A stretch of 64,000 nucleotides of DNA from Pseudoalteromonas sp. T1lg48 (GCF_002964785.1 NZ_PQCC01000002.1:244832-308831); one strand, 5' to 3'. Positions 9,302 through 16,508 are shown, counted from the stretch's first letter. Numbers and translations: made by a program. The notes: generated from the letters alone by a model not told the origin.

Positions 9302-10579
9302 GTGATTCTTTTGTTTGCACGCTTTTTATATTCCCTTATTCTGCTGATTCTTATGCCCTTGGCCTGCTTTTATTTGTATGTACTACGTGGGCGCAAAAAC
9401 CCGGGCTACAGACAAGACTTTGGCGAACGCTTCGGCTTTACCGACGCCAGCGGCGACATCATCTTGCATTGCGCCTCCGTCGGCGAGGTGCTGGCCACAC
9501 TGCCATTAATTAAGGCGCTGCTGGCCGATAAACATCAATACCGCTTGGTGATCAGCACCAACACGCCGACCGGACGAGAGCAAATTAACCAGCTGCTGGC
9601 CAAAGACATTGCCGCCGCCCGAGTGCAGGTCTGTTACCTGCCCTTTGACTTGCCCCTGGCTCAGCGCCGCTTTATTCGCCGCTCTGGGGCGCGCCTGCTG
9701 GCGGTGATTGAAACCGAACTCTGGCCTAACCTCTTGCACCGAGCCAAACGAGCCGGACTCAACACCTTGATTATCAACGCCCGTCTGTCAGAGAAATCAG
9801 CACAAGGTTATGCCCGGGTCGCGCCGCTTACACGCAGCATTTTGAGCGATATAGACAGGCTCGCCTGCCACCATCAGGCCGATGGTGAGCGCTTTATTAA
9901 CCTAGGTTTGGATAAAGATAGGCTTGAGGTGACCGGTTCAATCAAGTTCGATATCGACGTCAGCGAACAACAGGCAACGCAGGCCAAGCAACTTAAGGCC
10001 AGCCTGGGGCAAACGCCAATCTGGATAGCCGGCTCTACACACCCGGGCGAGCCCGAGCTGCTGCTTGGTGCTCATGAGCAAGTGAGAAAAAGTTACCCCG
10101 ATGCCTTACTTATTATCGCCCCGCGTCATCCGGAGCAATTCGACAAGGTCGCCGAGCAACTCACAGCTCAAGGCATGAACTTTTCCCGTCGCAGGAAGGG
10201 CGAACATCAAGGTGAGGCAGTACTGCTGGCCGACACCCTGGGCGAGCTCACCATGCTCTATGGCGCCGCCGATGTCGCCTTTATTGGCGGCAGCCTGATT
10301 GAGCGCGGTGGCCACAACCCGCTCGAGGCCTGTGCCCACGGCATACCTGTGCTTAGCGGTCAGCATACCTTTAACTTTGACCATGTCTATCCTGCCTTGA
10401 TTGACCAAGGCGGCGCCCTCTGGGTTGATGAGCACAACCTGGTCGACACCCTAAACAGCCTGTTTAGCGAGCCGCAAAAACGTGCCGACATGGGTGCCTG
10501 TGGCCTTAAGGTGGTACAGCAAAATCAGGGCGCTATTAATAAAACCCTGGCGCTAATCGAGGAGCAAATTAATGCATAA
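9302..10579 (+). CDS. waaA: Kdo transferase (3-deoxy-D-manno-octulosonic acid transferase)
   Basis: WaaA (KdtA) transfers Kdo from CMP-Kdo to lipid IVA at the inner membrane. The 425-residue protein begins with an N-terminal membrane anchor (LYSLILLILMPLACFYLYVL), then RGRKNPGYRQDFGERFGF and the catalytic-base loop HCASVGEVLATLPLI. Later come the donor-site segments IWIAGSTHPGEPELLL and FIGGSLIERGGHNPLE. The GTG at 9302 gives an N-terminus that aligns with known WaaA; no strong ribosome-binding site is visible. Because kdkA is present, the enzyme is inferred to add a single Kdo. It overlaps the next gene by 8 nt. Confidence 0.95.
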   Translation: MILLFARFLYSLILLILMPLACFYLYVLRGRKNPGYRQDFGERFGFTDASGDIILHCASVGEVLATLPLIKALLADKHQYRLVISTNTPTGREQINQLLAKDIAAARVQVCYLPFDLPLAQRRFIRRSGARLLAVIETELWPNLLHRAKRAGLNTLIINARLSEKSAQGYARVAPLTRSILSDIDRLACHHQADGERFINLGLDKDRLEVTGSIKFDIDVSEQQATQAKQLKASLGQTPIWIAGSTHPGEPELLLGAHEQVRKSYPDALLIIAPRHPEQFDKVAEQLTAQGMNFSRRRKGEHQGEAVLLADTLGELTMLYGAADVAFIGGSLIERGGHNPLEACAHGIPVLSGQHTFNFDHVYPALIDQGGALWVDEHNLVDTLNSLFSEPQKRADMGACGLKVVQQNQGAINKTLALIEEQINA

Positions 10580-11120
10580 ATGTGAAGCGGCCATGCGCCA
10601 ATGGGTGAGCTCGGTCATAGTCAAATACAACTTCTGCCCCTTTGCCCGCCAGGAAGTGGAAAATAACGCCATTCGCTATTATCTAAGCGAGGCCACCGAG
10701 CTCGAAGAGGCGGTGCTCGACACCTTAGAGCAATGCCGAGAGCTGGATAATCACCCGGAAATTGAAACCACCTTGGTATGCTTTACCCAGGGTTTTAGCG
10801 ATTTCGACCAGTTCTTAGATCTGATCGATTTAGCCAATGCGCTGTTAGTCGCCCAGGGCTTTGAAGGCACCTATCAGCTCGCCCACTTTCACCCCGATTA
10901 TGTGTTCGCCGATGCCGATGAGGACGACGCCGCCAATTACACCAACCGCGCCCCCGCTCCCTGTTTGCATATTATCCGCGAAGAAAGCATGGAACAGGCT
11001 CTGGCCAACTATGACGAACCGGAAAGCATCCCCGAGCACAATATGCGTTTGGCGCGCCGCAAAGGCGCGGACTTTTGGCAAGCACTACTTGAGAAGTGTG
11101 GGCACAAAACACAAAAGTAA
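10572..11120 (+). CDS. DUF1415 family protein
   Basis: This is a 182-residue soluble protein of the DUF1415 family, whose function is not established. Conserved features are the N-terminal VSSVIVKYNFCPFAR, the central FTQGFSDFDQFLDL, and HFHPDYVFADADEDDAANYTNRAPAPCLHIIREES near residue 110-135, which is rich in His, Asp and Cys and might bind metal (inference). It overlaps waaA by 8 nt and is probably co-transcribed. Its stop codon marks the end of the conserved chromosomal block before the accessory insert. Confidence 0.85.
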   Translation: MHKCEAAMRQWVSSVIVKYNFCPFARQEVENNAIRYYLSEATELEEAVLDTLEQCRELDNHPEIETTLVCFTQGFSDFDQFLDLIDLANALLVAQGFEGTYQLAHFHPDYVFADADEDDAANYTNRAPAPCLHIIREESMEQALANYDEPESIPEHNMRLARRKGADFWQALLEKCGHKTQK

Positions 11121-11418
11121 CCAACACTATTAGTTTCAAATTAGGCTTAATTTGACAGGTTAGATAAGCCTTCAAATTTAGATCTTGTCGGGTCGCCGAC
11201 TTCGACTTAGAGGAAATGCTAAGTTCAGTGTTAATAATTCATCCCTGAAGCTGGGTTCCTGTTCGTGACGAAGTTACGGCATCAATGCCTCCACCTCCTC
11301 GTGCTGCGAAGCCATGCTTCGGTCACTCGTCGCCCCTAAGAACCCCGAGGCGCCCCAACATTGCATTATTTCCTCAACGCGCTGCGAGAAATGAACGTAA
11401 CCAACATGCACAGCCCAA

Positions 11419-11495
11419 TCCCCCTCCTCGTAGAACTCGTCGCCTTCAAGCGGCGGGAGTGAAATTATTCACTCCCTTGTTTCCGCTTTCAGCCA
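11419..11495. repeat. 77-bp repeat, copy 1
   Basis: This is the first of two direct copies, each 77 bp and starting 103 nt apart, about nine mismatches between them. It runs from TCCCCCTCCTC to TTTCCGCTTTCAGCCA. It holds two adjacent hairpins: CGCC-ttcaagc-GGCG and, at 11455-11476, a perfect 9-bp stem GGGAGTGAA-atta-TTCACTCCC. Confidence 0.8.
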
Positions 11496-11521
11496 TTTCC
11501 TGAGCATGTTTTCGCCCGCAG

Positions 11522-11598
11522 TCCCCCTCCTCACAGAGCTCGTCGCCTTCAAGCGGCGAGAGTGAAACTGTTCACTCTCTAATTTCCGCTTTCAGCCA
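11522..11598. repeat. 77-bp repeat, copy 2
   Basis: This is the second copy of the 77-bp repeat. The equivalent stem at 11558-11579 is GAGAGTGAA-actg-TTCACTCTC. Relative to copy 1 the second base pair changed from G-C to A-T on both sides, so pairing is kept, while the loop changed freely. That pattern points to selection on the folded form or to a mobile repeat whose hairpin matters. Confidence 0.8.
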
Positions 11599-11805
11599 AC
11601 GGGCGATTACTCTTCTCGCACCCCGTTTTGGATGCAATGTAAGGGGATTAGGCTGGTACACCTGCGTTCTACAGAAAGTCTAATAAAATCTGTAATTCCG
11701 AAAAGAGCGACATCTAGTCTTCCACCCAAATCACTGTGTATACATCCATAATCGTTGAGTTTCTCCCATAGTCAGGAAAACGACCCAATCGCTCGATATT
11801 AAATT

Positions 11806-11812
11806 GTTATGC
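11806..11812 (+). other. Left-most cassette core site (GTTATGC)
   Basis: GTTATGC is the probable recombination point at the left edge of cassette 1. It fits because the inverse core of attC1 (GCATAAC, 12412-12418) is its exact complement, as expected when both ends derive from one circular cassette. The second R of the GTTRRRY consensus is T here, which occurs in natural sites. The sequence to the left does not resemble an attC end. Confidence 0.7.
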
Positions 11813-11827
11813 TACAAGGAGAGTTCA

Positions 11828-12409
11828 GTGTATAAATTAATCTCTACTATAATTTCGTTGTTATTTGTGACTTCGTGCGCATCAACTACCCCACAGCTTA
11901 ACTCAGGTACTCCTGTTAATATTTATGGTGTTTCTTCGTTATCACCTAAAAATGGCAGTTGGTCTGTCATTACTTCAACGGGGTATCAGCTTGCTCTCGG
12001 AACTAAGCTGACTGATGACAGTAGTGGCATTATTAATTTGTCACTCTATCAAATTCCCGAATTCCCCTCGGATGAAGAGTTTCTTTCTCATGTTGTTAAA
12101 CATAGAGCAGCCTCACCGGATATTGGCAGGTTTGACCTTGTGGAAAACTCAGAAGAGCTGGTAGAACTTAATGGTGCAACATGCGTAAAGCACAGAACTA
12201 TTTCTCAAGATAACAGTGCTAAAGTCAGTGGCAATAAAACAGCCGTAATGCAAATAGAGTATCTTGGATATAATTGTATACATCCATTTAAAAAATCAAT
12301 TGGTGTGCATACGGAATACTCTCTGCGTCACTACAAGGGTAAAGAATATCCTGAGTTAGCTCGAAATGCAGAAGAGTTTTTTAGTGACATACAGTTTAAA
12401 GCGTTTTAG
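11828..12409 (+). CDS. Cassette 1: predicted lipoprotein of unknown function
   Basis: The product is a 193-residue putative lipoprotein. The start is the GTG at 11828 (MYKLISTIISLLFVTSC), which has AAGGAG about 6 nt upstream; the frame is open a little further left but that part runs into the core site. The N-terminus has a short positive region, a hydrophobic stretch and the lipobox FVTSC, so signal peptidase II cleavage at Cys and membrane anchoring are expected. The mature part (STTPQLNSG onward) has no motif I recognise; its C-terminal helix EYPELARNAEEFFSDIQFK resembles the ends of small stress lipoproteins only vaguely. Codon use is AT-rich compared with the chromosomal neighbours, as usual for cassette genes. 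Confidence 0.8.
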   Translation: MYKLISTIISLLFVTSCASTTPQLNSGTPVNIYGVSSLSPKNGSWSVITSTGYQLALGTKLTDDSSGIINLSLYQIPEFPSDEEFLSHVVKHRAASPDIGRFDLVENSEELVELNGATCVKHRTISQDNSAKVSGNKTAVMQIEYLGYNCIHPFKKSIGVHTEYSLRHYKGKEYPELARNAEEFFSDIQFKAF

Positions 12410-12411
12410 TA

Positions 12412-12516
12412 GCATAACAAGCGCATAAAGTGGTGGGACTGCTAACGCTTGGCTCGGTTCCGCTTCGCTTCACAAGTATAGCCAAGCATTATCAGCCCCT
12501 TATGCGGGCGTTAGGT
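12412..12516 (+). repeat. attC1 (105 bp)
   Basis: The site runs from the inverse core GCATAAC (12412-12418) to the core GTTAGGT (12510-12516), with recombination expected after G12510. The arms pair: CGCATAA near the left end with TTATGCG near the right end, and inner GCTTGGCT with AGCCAAGC. It begins 3 nt after the cassette 1 stop codon. Confidence 0.88.
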
Positions 12517-12520
12517 GACT

Positions 12521-12805
12521 ATGGGTACTGAGATATTATCAATTTTTATTTTAGCTCCACTTGTTGTTGGCTTAGTTGATTTGATAAAAGTAATAAGTGA
12601 TAAAAACCGCTTAAAGCACTCTATATTATTGGTGGCTTCTCTCAGCTTAATTGGCTACCTTTCTCTGGATTCATATTTAAGTGGCTTTAATCCAATACAA
12701 GGTGTTCTTATAGGTAGTTTATTTTATATTCCTGGCTACTTAATATTGTATTTCGCGTTAACCGCTTATTTTAGAAAAGTGGAAATTGAGAAAAACGTCA
12801 CCTAA
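12521..12805 (+). CDS. Cassette 2: small integral membrane protein
   Basis: The product is 94 residues with about three membrane-spanning segments: ILSIFILAPLVVGLVDLI, ILLVASLSLIGYLSL and VLIGSLFYIPGYLILYFALTA, and a charged C-terminus (FRKVEIEKNVT). The ATG at 12521 is 5 nt right of the core; a GTG at 12515 inside the core is possible. The stop codon lies within the inverse core of attC2. No family is recognised. Small membrane proteins are common in cassette arrays and some act in toxin-antitoxin or phage-exclusion roles, but nothing here shows that. Confidence 0.72.
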   Translation: MGTEILSIFILAPLVVGLVDLIKVISDKNRLKHSILLVASLSLIGYLSLDSYLSGFNPIQGVLIGSLFYIPGYLILYFALTAYFRKVEIEKNVT

Positions 12806-12910
12806 CAAGCGCCTCATATTACTCGTAAACTCGATGGGACAAATTTTCGCGGTCTGTTTGCTTCGCTCAAGTTTAGTCCACTCAATTTGCCCCATAGGCG
12901 GGCGTTAGCC
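12800..12910 (+). repeat. attC2 (111 bp)
   Basis: The site runs from the inverse core ACCTAAC (12800-12806) to the core GTTAGCC (12904-12910). The arms pair as CGCCT with AGGCG near the ends and ATGGGACAAATT with AATTTGCCCCAT further in (11 of 12 positions). It overlaps the last codons of cassette 2. Confidence 0.88.
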
Positions 12911-12923
12911 AACTGGAGGTAAT

Positions 12924-13448
12924 TTGAAGTTTCAAGTTAGATACAACCCACATTCAGATCTGGCGAATTTAGCTCAATATCAACTTGATTGCATTGAGAC
13001 AAAAAGTAGTTCTGGTCATTCCAATGGTCTCAGTATGGATATGCAAGCATGTTTAATCTCACATGCATTTCTGGCTGAGGCGTTAATAAATATGGCGGGT
13101 TTTGGCTTGTTCCAAGAAAGTTTCAAGGAAAAGAAACCGTATCATTGGAAACGAAAAAAAGTTTTCTCAATTTTAAATGTCGAGCATATCGAAGGACTAC
13201 ATGAAGTCCTTGATGCACTTCAAAATGCCAGAAACAGCTTGGCACATGCAAAGCCCGATAGATATGAATACGATCTGGGTGACAGTGAAGACGAATTTGC
13301 AGTGTTTAAGCGACCTTATGAAGAACTCTTGACGATTGAATTTCTCAAGCATGCAAACTCAGCTCTCGATGAGCTCTGGTATGTAATGGGAAACAATGAG
13401 GATATAGAGGACTACGGGTTAATTACTTCTGCGGTAGAAGTTGGCTAA
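12924..13448 (+). CDS. Cassette 3: HEPN-like domain protein
   Basis: The product is 174 residues, soluble and mostly helical. Near residue 103 it has NARNSLAHAKP, an R-x4-H motif like the catalytic motif of HEPN ribonucleases, after a helix at about 45-57 (LISHAFLAEALINM) that resembles the first HEPN helix. HEPN proteins often act as toxins, abortive-infection effectors or CRISPR-associated RNases, usually with an antitoxin; no partner is encoded in this cassette. The TTG start at 12924 has GGAGGT 3 nt upstream, a strong but tight ribosome-binding site. The stop codon lies in the inverse core of attC3. HEPN membership is inferred from the motif and helical pattern only. Confidence 0.75.
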   Translation: MKFQVRYNPHSDLANLAQYQLDCIETKSSSGHSNGLSMDMQACLISHAFLAEALINMAGFGLFQESFKEKKPYHWKRKKVFSILNVEHIEGLHEVLDALQNARNSLAHAKPDRYEYDLGDSEDEFAVFKRPYEELLTIEFLKHANSALDELWYVMGNNEDIEDYGLITSAVEVG

Positions 13449-13568
13449 CAAATTGTTTAAGAGTGATTCGGCACGCGTGGCATTTTTACTATGCGTTAGA
13501 TTTAGTGGTTAAGGTGGTATGCGGAGGCTTAGGTATTGCGTGCCTCACACCTTAACAAAGCGTTACCA
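13443..13568 (+). repeat. attC3 (126 bp, Vibrio VCR-like)
   Basis: The site runs from the inverse core GGCTAAC (13443-13449) to GTTACCA (13562-13568). The body closely resembles Vibrio superintegron repeats: TTCGGCACGCGTGGCATTTTT near the left and GTGGTTAAGGTGGTATGCGG, GCTTAGGTATTGCGT and CTTAACAAAGCGTTA to the right (from memory of the family). GGCACGC pairs perfectly with GCGTGCC, and the outer arms pair with one bulge. The right-hand core is not consensus, so sequence beyond it is probably not a cassette. An internal GTTAGAT at 13495-13501 could mark a shorter site but would break the VCR-like body. Confidence 0.85.
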
Positions 13569-13992
13569 TCGTCCGCAATTGGCTTAGCGGCCTATCGGAT
13601 ATCTCAAAACTAACAGGTATCGATCCCCCCGTTTAGATTCGCGCTAGAGAAATCGGCTTTTGTTGTGGAGTGTGCTTGAAACAACGGAGCATGGATGCGC
13701 AGTTAGGTTTACCGAGGTAGGACACCTCGTTAAACCGCGTTTGAAGCTAAACGCAGCGTTTAACAAAACGCTGAGTTCGTAAGCGTTAGCGAATCACGGG
13801 CGCCTTGGGGTTCCAAGGGGCGGTTGGCGCAAACCGCCCTTTGGTTGGAGTCTCCGGCCCCTCGCTGGCTCAAGGCGTTCGCTTGCTAAAAATAGTCCAC
13901 CGGACTATTTTCTTAACGCGCTCACCCAACGCGACAAGATCTATCAACAAACGCCATTTTAGGTGGCTCGACAATATCAATCTATTGGCATC
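13569..13992. other. Hairpin-rich non-coding module
   Basis: No convincing gene is present in these 424 nt. Strong stems follow one another: GGTTTA-C-CGAGGT paired with ACCTCG-T-TAAACC (13706-13736), CAGCGTTT with AAACGCTG (13754-13773), CCTTGG with CCAAGG (13803-13818), GGGCGGTT with AACCGCCC (13818-13839) and AAAATAGTCC-acc-GGACTATTTT (13889-13911). The last is followed by a short T-rich run and might terminate transcription. The density of stems suggests a structured RNA, a composite repeat element or DNA folded in single-stranded form. Confidence 0.5.
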
Positions 13993-14166
13993 TTTGTCGG
14001 CGCAAAGCACCGACCTACAAAAAAGCGCTTGTTGGCGCCCCAACAAACAAAAAAGGCCAATGCTTTCACATTGACCCTTTAAAACCGCATTAGTCGGCGT
14101 TCCCACGAACGATAACGCCGCGGTCGGCGTCTCGACGAACCAAAAGCGCCCTGTCGGCGCCCCGAC
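13993..14166. repeat. Cluster of REP-like GTCGGCG palindromes
   Basis: Five short palindromes share the start GTYGGCG: 13996-14014, 14031-14044, 14093-14110, 14123-14136 and 14153-14166. The last three start exactly 30 nt apart. The first, with its flanks (13993-14020), recurs at 58770-58797 with one mismatch in 28 positions, so it belongs to a dispersed family. The cluster ends 5 nt after the DUF3581 stop codon and may protect or end that transcript, as REP elements can. Confidence 0.7.
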
Positions 14167-14171
14167 CCGAA

Positions 14172-14873
14172 TTACGCAGGTTTCAGCGCTGCCTTCTTCT
14201 CATTGTAGCCACGGATCAACTCATCCACGGTATCCTGACAGTATTCGCGAATACCCGAGACCAGCATGTGCTTCTCACCACGGCCAATTACTTCGCCATT
14301 TTCAATCAGGTCAAAGCGCAAGATGATCTTGCCGCGCTTGCCTTCATAGCTGAACTCGTGCTCTCCTTCGCGCAACTCGGGAGCGTGAGCATCAAGGGTG
14401 TCCATATGAATGCTCATGGACTCATAGATGATCATCGGGCGCGCCGGGTTAATCATCACATCTTGCTTACCCATCAGCGGGATCACCACGTGTGGGAAGG
14501 CCTTACCCGAGAATTCCACATAGTTCTTGATCAGCGCGTTGGTCAGGGTCTTACAGGCACTGTTAGCGCCTTCACGAGCCACGCTCAAATAGCATTTTTC
14601 GCCATCTTTAATATCGAACTGGTCGCTGCCCTCTGGCATGCCCAGTTTAACGCCTTCGTCGACCATGTTGGCGAAGGTGAAGCGCATCTGCTCATTAATT
14701 CCGTACTTATCAAGCACTACTGAAAACAGTAAATCTCCTGGCACACAGAATTTTTTCGCTTCAACGTCATGAAGTGGATTGAAATCATCGGCCACGGCTT
14801 TGGCAAAACGACTGCCCTGTTCACGGGTGATACACACGTGGGTGCCAAAATCTTGATAATACTGCTCTAACAT
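14172..14873 (-). CDS. DUF3581 family protein, hot-dog-like
   Basis: The product is 233 residues and matches the DUF3581 family found in marine gammaproteobacteria. The N-terminal region FAKAVADDFNPLHDVEAKKF resembles the MaoC/(R)-hydratase signature D-x-N-P-(IL)-H, and the following VPGDLLFSVVL fits the same hot-dog fold, so a role with an acyl thioester is a reasonable inference. Function is not known. The chosen ATG (14871-14873, MLEQYYQDF) matches the family N-terminus; the frame is open 32 codons further upstream, but that part reads like translated leader. It lies downstream of gltX on the same strand, separated by a terminator-like hairpin. Confidence 0.8.
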   Translation of the reverse strand: MLEQYYQDFGTHVCITREQGSRFAKAVADDFNPLHDVEAKKFCVPGDLLFSVVLDKYGINEQMRFTFANMVDEGVKLGMPEGSDQFDIKDGEKCYLSVAREGANSACKTLTNALIKNYVEFSGKAFPHVVIPLMGKQDVMINPARPMIIYESMSIHMDTLDAHAPELREGEHEFSYEGKRGKIILRFDLIENGEVIGRGEKHMLVSGIREYCQDTVDELIRGYNEKKAALKPA

Positions 14874-14967
14874 AGCTGCTCTACTTGAGTACAAAAAAAC
14901 TGCGGCAGTGTAACAAAATTTACGCACTGAGAGGTCGTATCTGTTGCTTTTTCCTTTAAAAAGGCAC

Positions 14968-15004
14968 AAAAAAGGCCACTTTGCGGGGCAAGGCAGCCTT
15001 TTTT
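14968..15004 (-). terminator. Rho-independent terminator after gltX
   Basis: Read on the minus strand, AAAAAAGGC and GCCTTTTTT enclose an inner TTGC/GCAA stem, giving a branched or bulged hairpin ending in a run of T. It lies 14 nt beyond the gltX stop codon. Confidence 0.7.
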
Positions 15005-15017
15005 CTTAGAGTGCGAC

Positions 15018-16508
15018 CTAGTTAAAGTCGCGGTAGGCTTTTTCTAGCTTTTTCGCCTGCTTTTTCGACACACCAAGGTGCTCTAACGCCAAACGCAGGC
15101 GTGCACGGGACATGTCCGAACCCAGGATTTCCATGGCATCTAGCACAGAAGTTGACGACTTCTTGCCGGTAATTGCCACGAAAATAGGCTCAAGGAAGTC
15201 TTTAATCTTCAGCTCGTGGAAGGTCGCAACCTTTTTAGCAATGGCGAAGATTTCCGATTTTTCCCAATGGCGCAGCGTTTCCAGCTCCCAGATAAAGAAT
15301 TGCAATGCCTGACGCACCACATCTTCTTCAACCTTACCATCGGTTAGCAGCGCCGGATCATAGTGCGGCATACCGGCAACAAAGTGCCCGGCCAGGTCAA
15401 CCAGATCAGAAAGCGTATCGATACGGGCTTTCGCTTCCGGCAAAATGCGGCGCAGCATGTCGCCATTGTATTTCCAGTCAACGAAGCGCTGAATTAGTTG
15501 CTCGTCGCTGAAGTCTTCACGTAACCAGGTGCCATTCAGCCATTTCAGCTTCTCGATATCGAATACCGGGCCGCCCAGAGAAACGCGTTTCATATCGAAG
15601 TGCTCGATCATCTCTGCCAGGGTGAACTTTTCACGCTCGTCCGGCATCGACCAGCCCATGCGGCCCAGGTAGTTCAGCACCGCTTCCGGCAAGAAGCCCA
15701 TTTCTTTGTAGTAGTTGATAGAGGTCGGGTTCTTACGCTTGGACAGCTTAGACTTATCCGGGTTACGCAGTAACGGCAGGTGACCCAGTACCGGCGCTTG
15801 CCAGCCAAAGTCTTCGTATAGCTTAAGCAGTTTTGGCGCCGAGTTGATCCACTCTTCACCACGGAAGATGTGGCTGATCTGCATATGGTGGTCGTCCACC
15901 ACATTGGCTAGGAAGTAAGTCGGGAAGCCGTCTTGCTTCAACAGCACCTGCATATCAACGTTTTCCCATGGGATCTCAATCTCACCGCGCAGGTAGTCGT
16001 TAAATTTAAAGCTGCCTTCGGCAGGGATTTTCATACGGATAACGTAGGGTTTGCCCGCTTCCAGGTTTGCCTTCACTTCGTCGTCGCTTAGCAACAAGCC
16101 ACGGCCATCGTATTTAGGGCGCAGGCCCTCGGCCATTTGCTGCTCACGCATTTCGTCCAGCTCTTCGGCGGTGGCGAAACAGTAAAACGCCTTGCCCTCT
16201 TCAACCAACTGGTGCGCATATTTTTTATATAGATCAGAGCGCTCAGACTGACGATAGGGGCCGAACTCGCCGCCCACATCCGGACCATGATCCCACTGCA
16301 GACCTAACCACTGCAGGCTGTCCATAATGGCTTGTTCCGACTCCGGCGTACTGCGCACCTGATCCGTATCTTCGATACGTAAAACAAACTCACCGCCTTG
16401 CTGCTTGGCAAAACAATAGTTAAATAGGGCGATATAGGCAGTGCCTAGGTGCGGATCACCGGTCGGTGACGGGGCAACACGGGTACGAACAGTCGTGCTC
16501 TGGGTCAT
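15018..16508 (-). CDS. gltX: Glutamate--tRNA ligase
   Basis: GltX charges tRNA(Glu) with glutamate using ATP. It is a class I synthetase of 496 residues. The HIGH-type motif is [14 protein letters not shown] near the N-terminus and the KMSKS-type motif is [12 protein letters not shown] in the middle; [15 protein letters not shown] is the family-typical acceptor segment. The ATG at 16506-16508 gives [17 protein letters not shown], which matches known N-termini, and the in-frame extension of 8 codons is rejected. Length and motifs are complete. The paralogous tRNA(Asp)-modifying enzyme GluQ is encoded at 51039. Confidence 0.97.
   Translation of the reverse strand: MTQSTTVRTRVAPSPTGDPHLGTAYIALFNYCFAKQQGGEFVLRIEDTDQVRSTPESEQAIMDSLQWLGLQWDHGPDVGGEFGPYRQSERSDLYKKYAHQLVEEGKAFYCFATAEELDEMREQQMAEGLRPKYDGRGLLLSDDEVKANLEAGKPYVIRMKIPAEGSFKFNDYLRGEIEIPWENVDMQVLLKQDGFPTYFLANVVDDHHMQISHIFRGEEWINSAPKLLKLYEDFGWQAPVLGHLPLLRNPDKSKLSKRKNPTSINYYKEMGFLPEAVLNYLGRMGWSMPDEREKFTLAEMIEHFDMKRVSLGGPVFDIEKLKWLNGTWLREDFSDEQLIQRFVDWKYNGDMLRRILPEAKARIDTLSDLVDLAGHFVAGMPHYDPALLTDGKVEEDVVRQALQFFIWELETLRHWEKSEIFAIAKKVATFHELKIKDFLEPIFVAITGKKSSTSVLDAMEILGSDMSRARLRLALEHLGVSKKQAKKLEKAYRDFN

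Larger units (their letters stand above)
11121..11805. other. Non-coding left flank of the cassette array
   Basis: I see no credible gene in these 685 nt. The stretch contains a 7-bp inverted repeat (AGGCTTA at 11143-11149 and TAAGCCT at 11165-11171), a small hairpin GCGAAGC-cat-GCTTCG near 11307-11322, and the two 77-bp repeats described separately. In a complete integron the integrase gene and attI would lie here, reading leftwards. All frames on the minus strand were read for the tyrosine-recombinase N-terminus and none resembled it. The right-hand 200 nt next to the first cassette have no attC-like half and could be a remnant attI or unrelated DNA. Confidence 0.5.
11807..13562 (+). mobile_element. 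Three-cassette integron array without integrase (CALIN)
   Basis: Three genes on the plus strand are each followed by an attC-like hairpin. In every cassette the inverse core at the 3' end is the exact complement of the core that begins the same cassette: GTTATGC/GCATAAC, GTTAGGT/ACCTAAC and GTTAGCC/GGCTAAC. This pairing is specific to gene cassettes and is the main support. Genes are compact, AT-richer than the flanks, lack promoters and sit 10-16 nt from the cores. No intI gene or recognisable remnant lies in the flanks, so the array is a cluster of attC sites lacking an integrase. It sits between the DUF1415 gene and DUF3581-gltX. Confidence 0.88.

Noticed and set aside
11159..11165. GTTAGAT as another cassette core left of the array
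   Set aside because: No matching ATCTAAC inverse core and no attC-like fold lie between it and cassette 1.
11121..11800. Possible integrase gene or remnant to the left of the cassettes
   Set aside because: All minus-strand frames were read; none shows tyrosine-recombinase motifs and all are broken by stops.
13495..13501. Internal GTTAGAT as the right end of a short attC3
   Set aside because: The VCR-like pairing of GGCACGC with GCGTGCC and the outer arms requires the full 126-bp site.
13805..14074. Open frame of 89 codons on the plus strand
   Set aside because: It runs through several perfect hairpins and the REP-like repeat, has no ribosome-binding site and encodes no recognisable protein.
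14093..14166. 30-nt periodic GTCGGCG units looked like a minimal CRISPR array
   Set aside because: Only the short palindromic starts repeat; there are no constant repeats separated by unique spacers of uniform length, and no cas genes. REP-like elements fit better.
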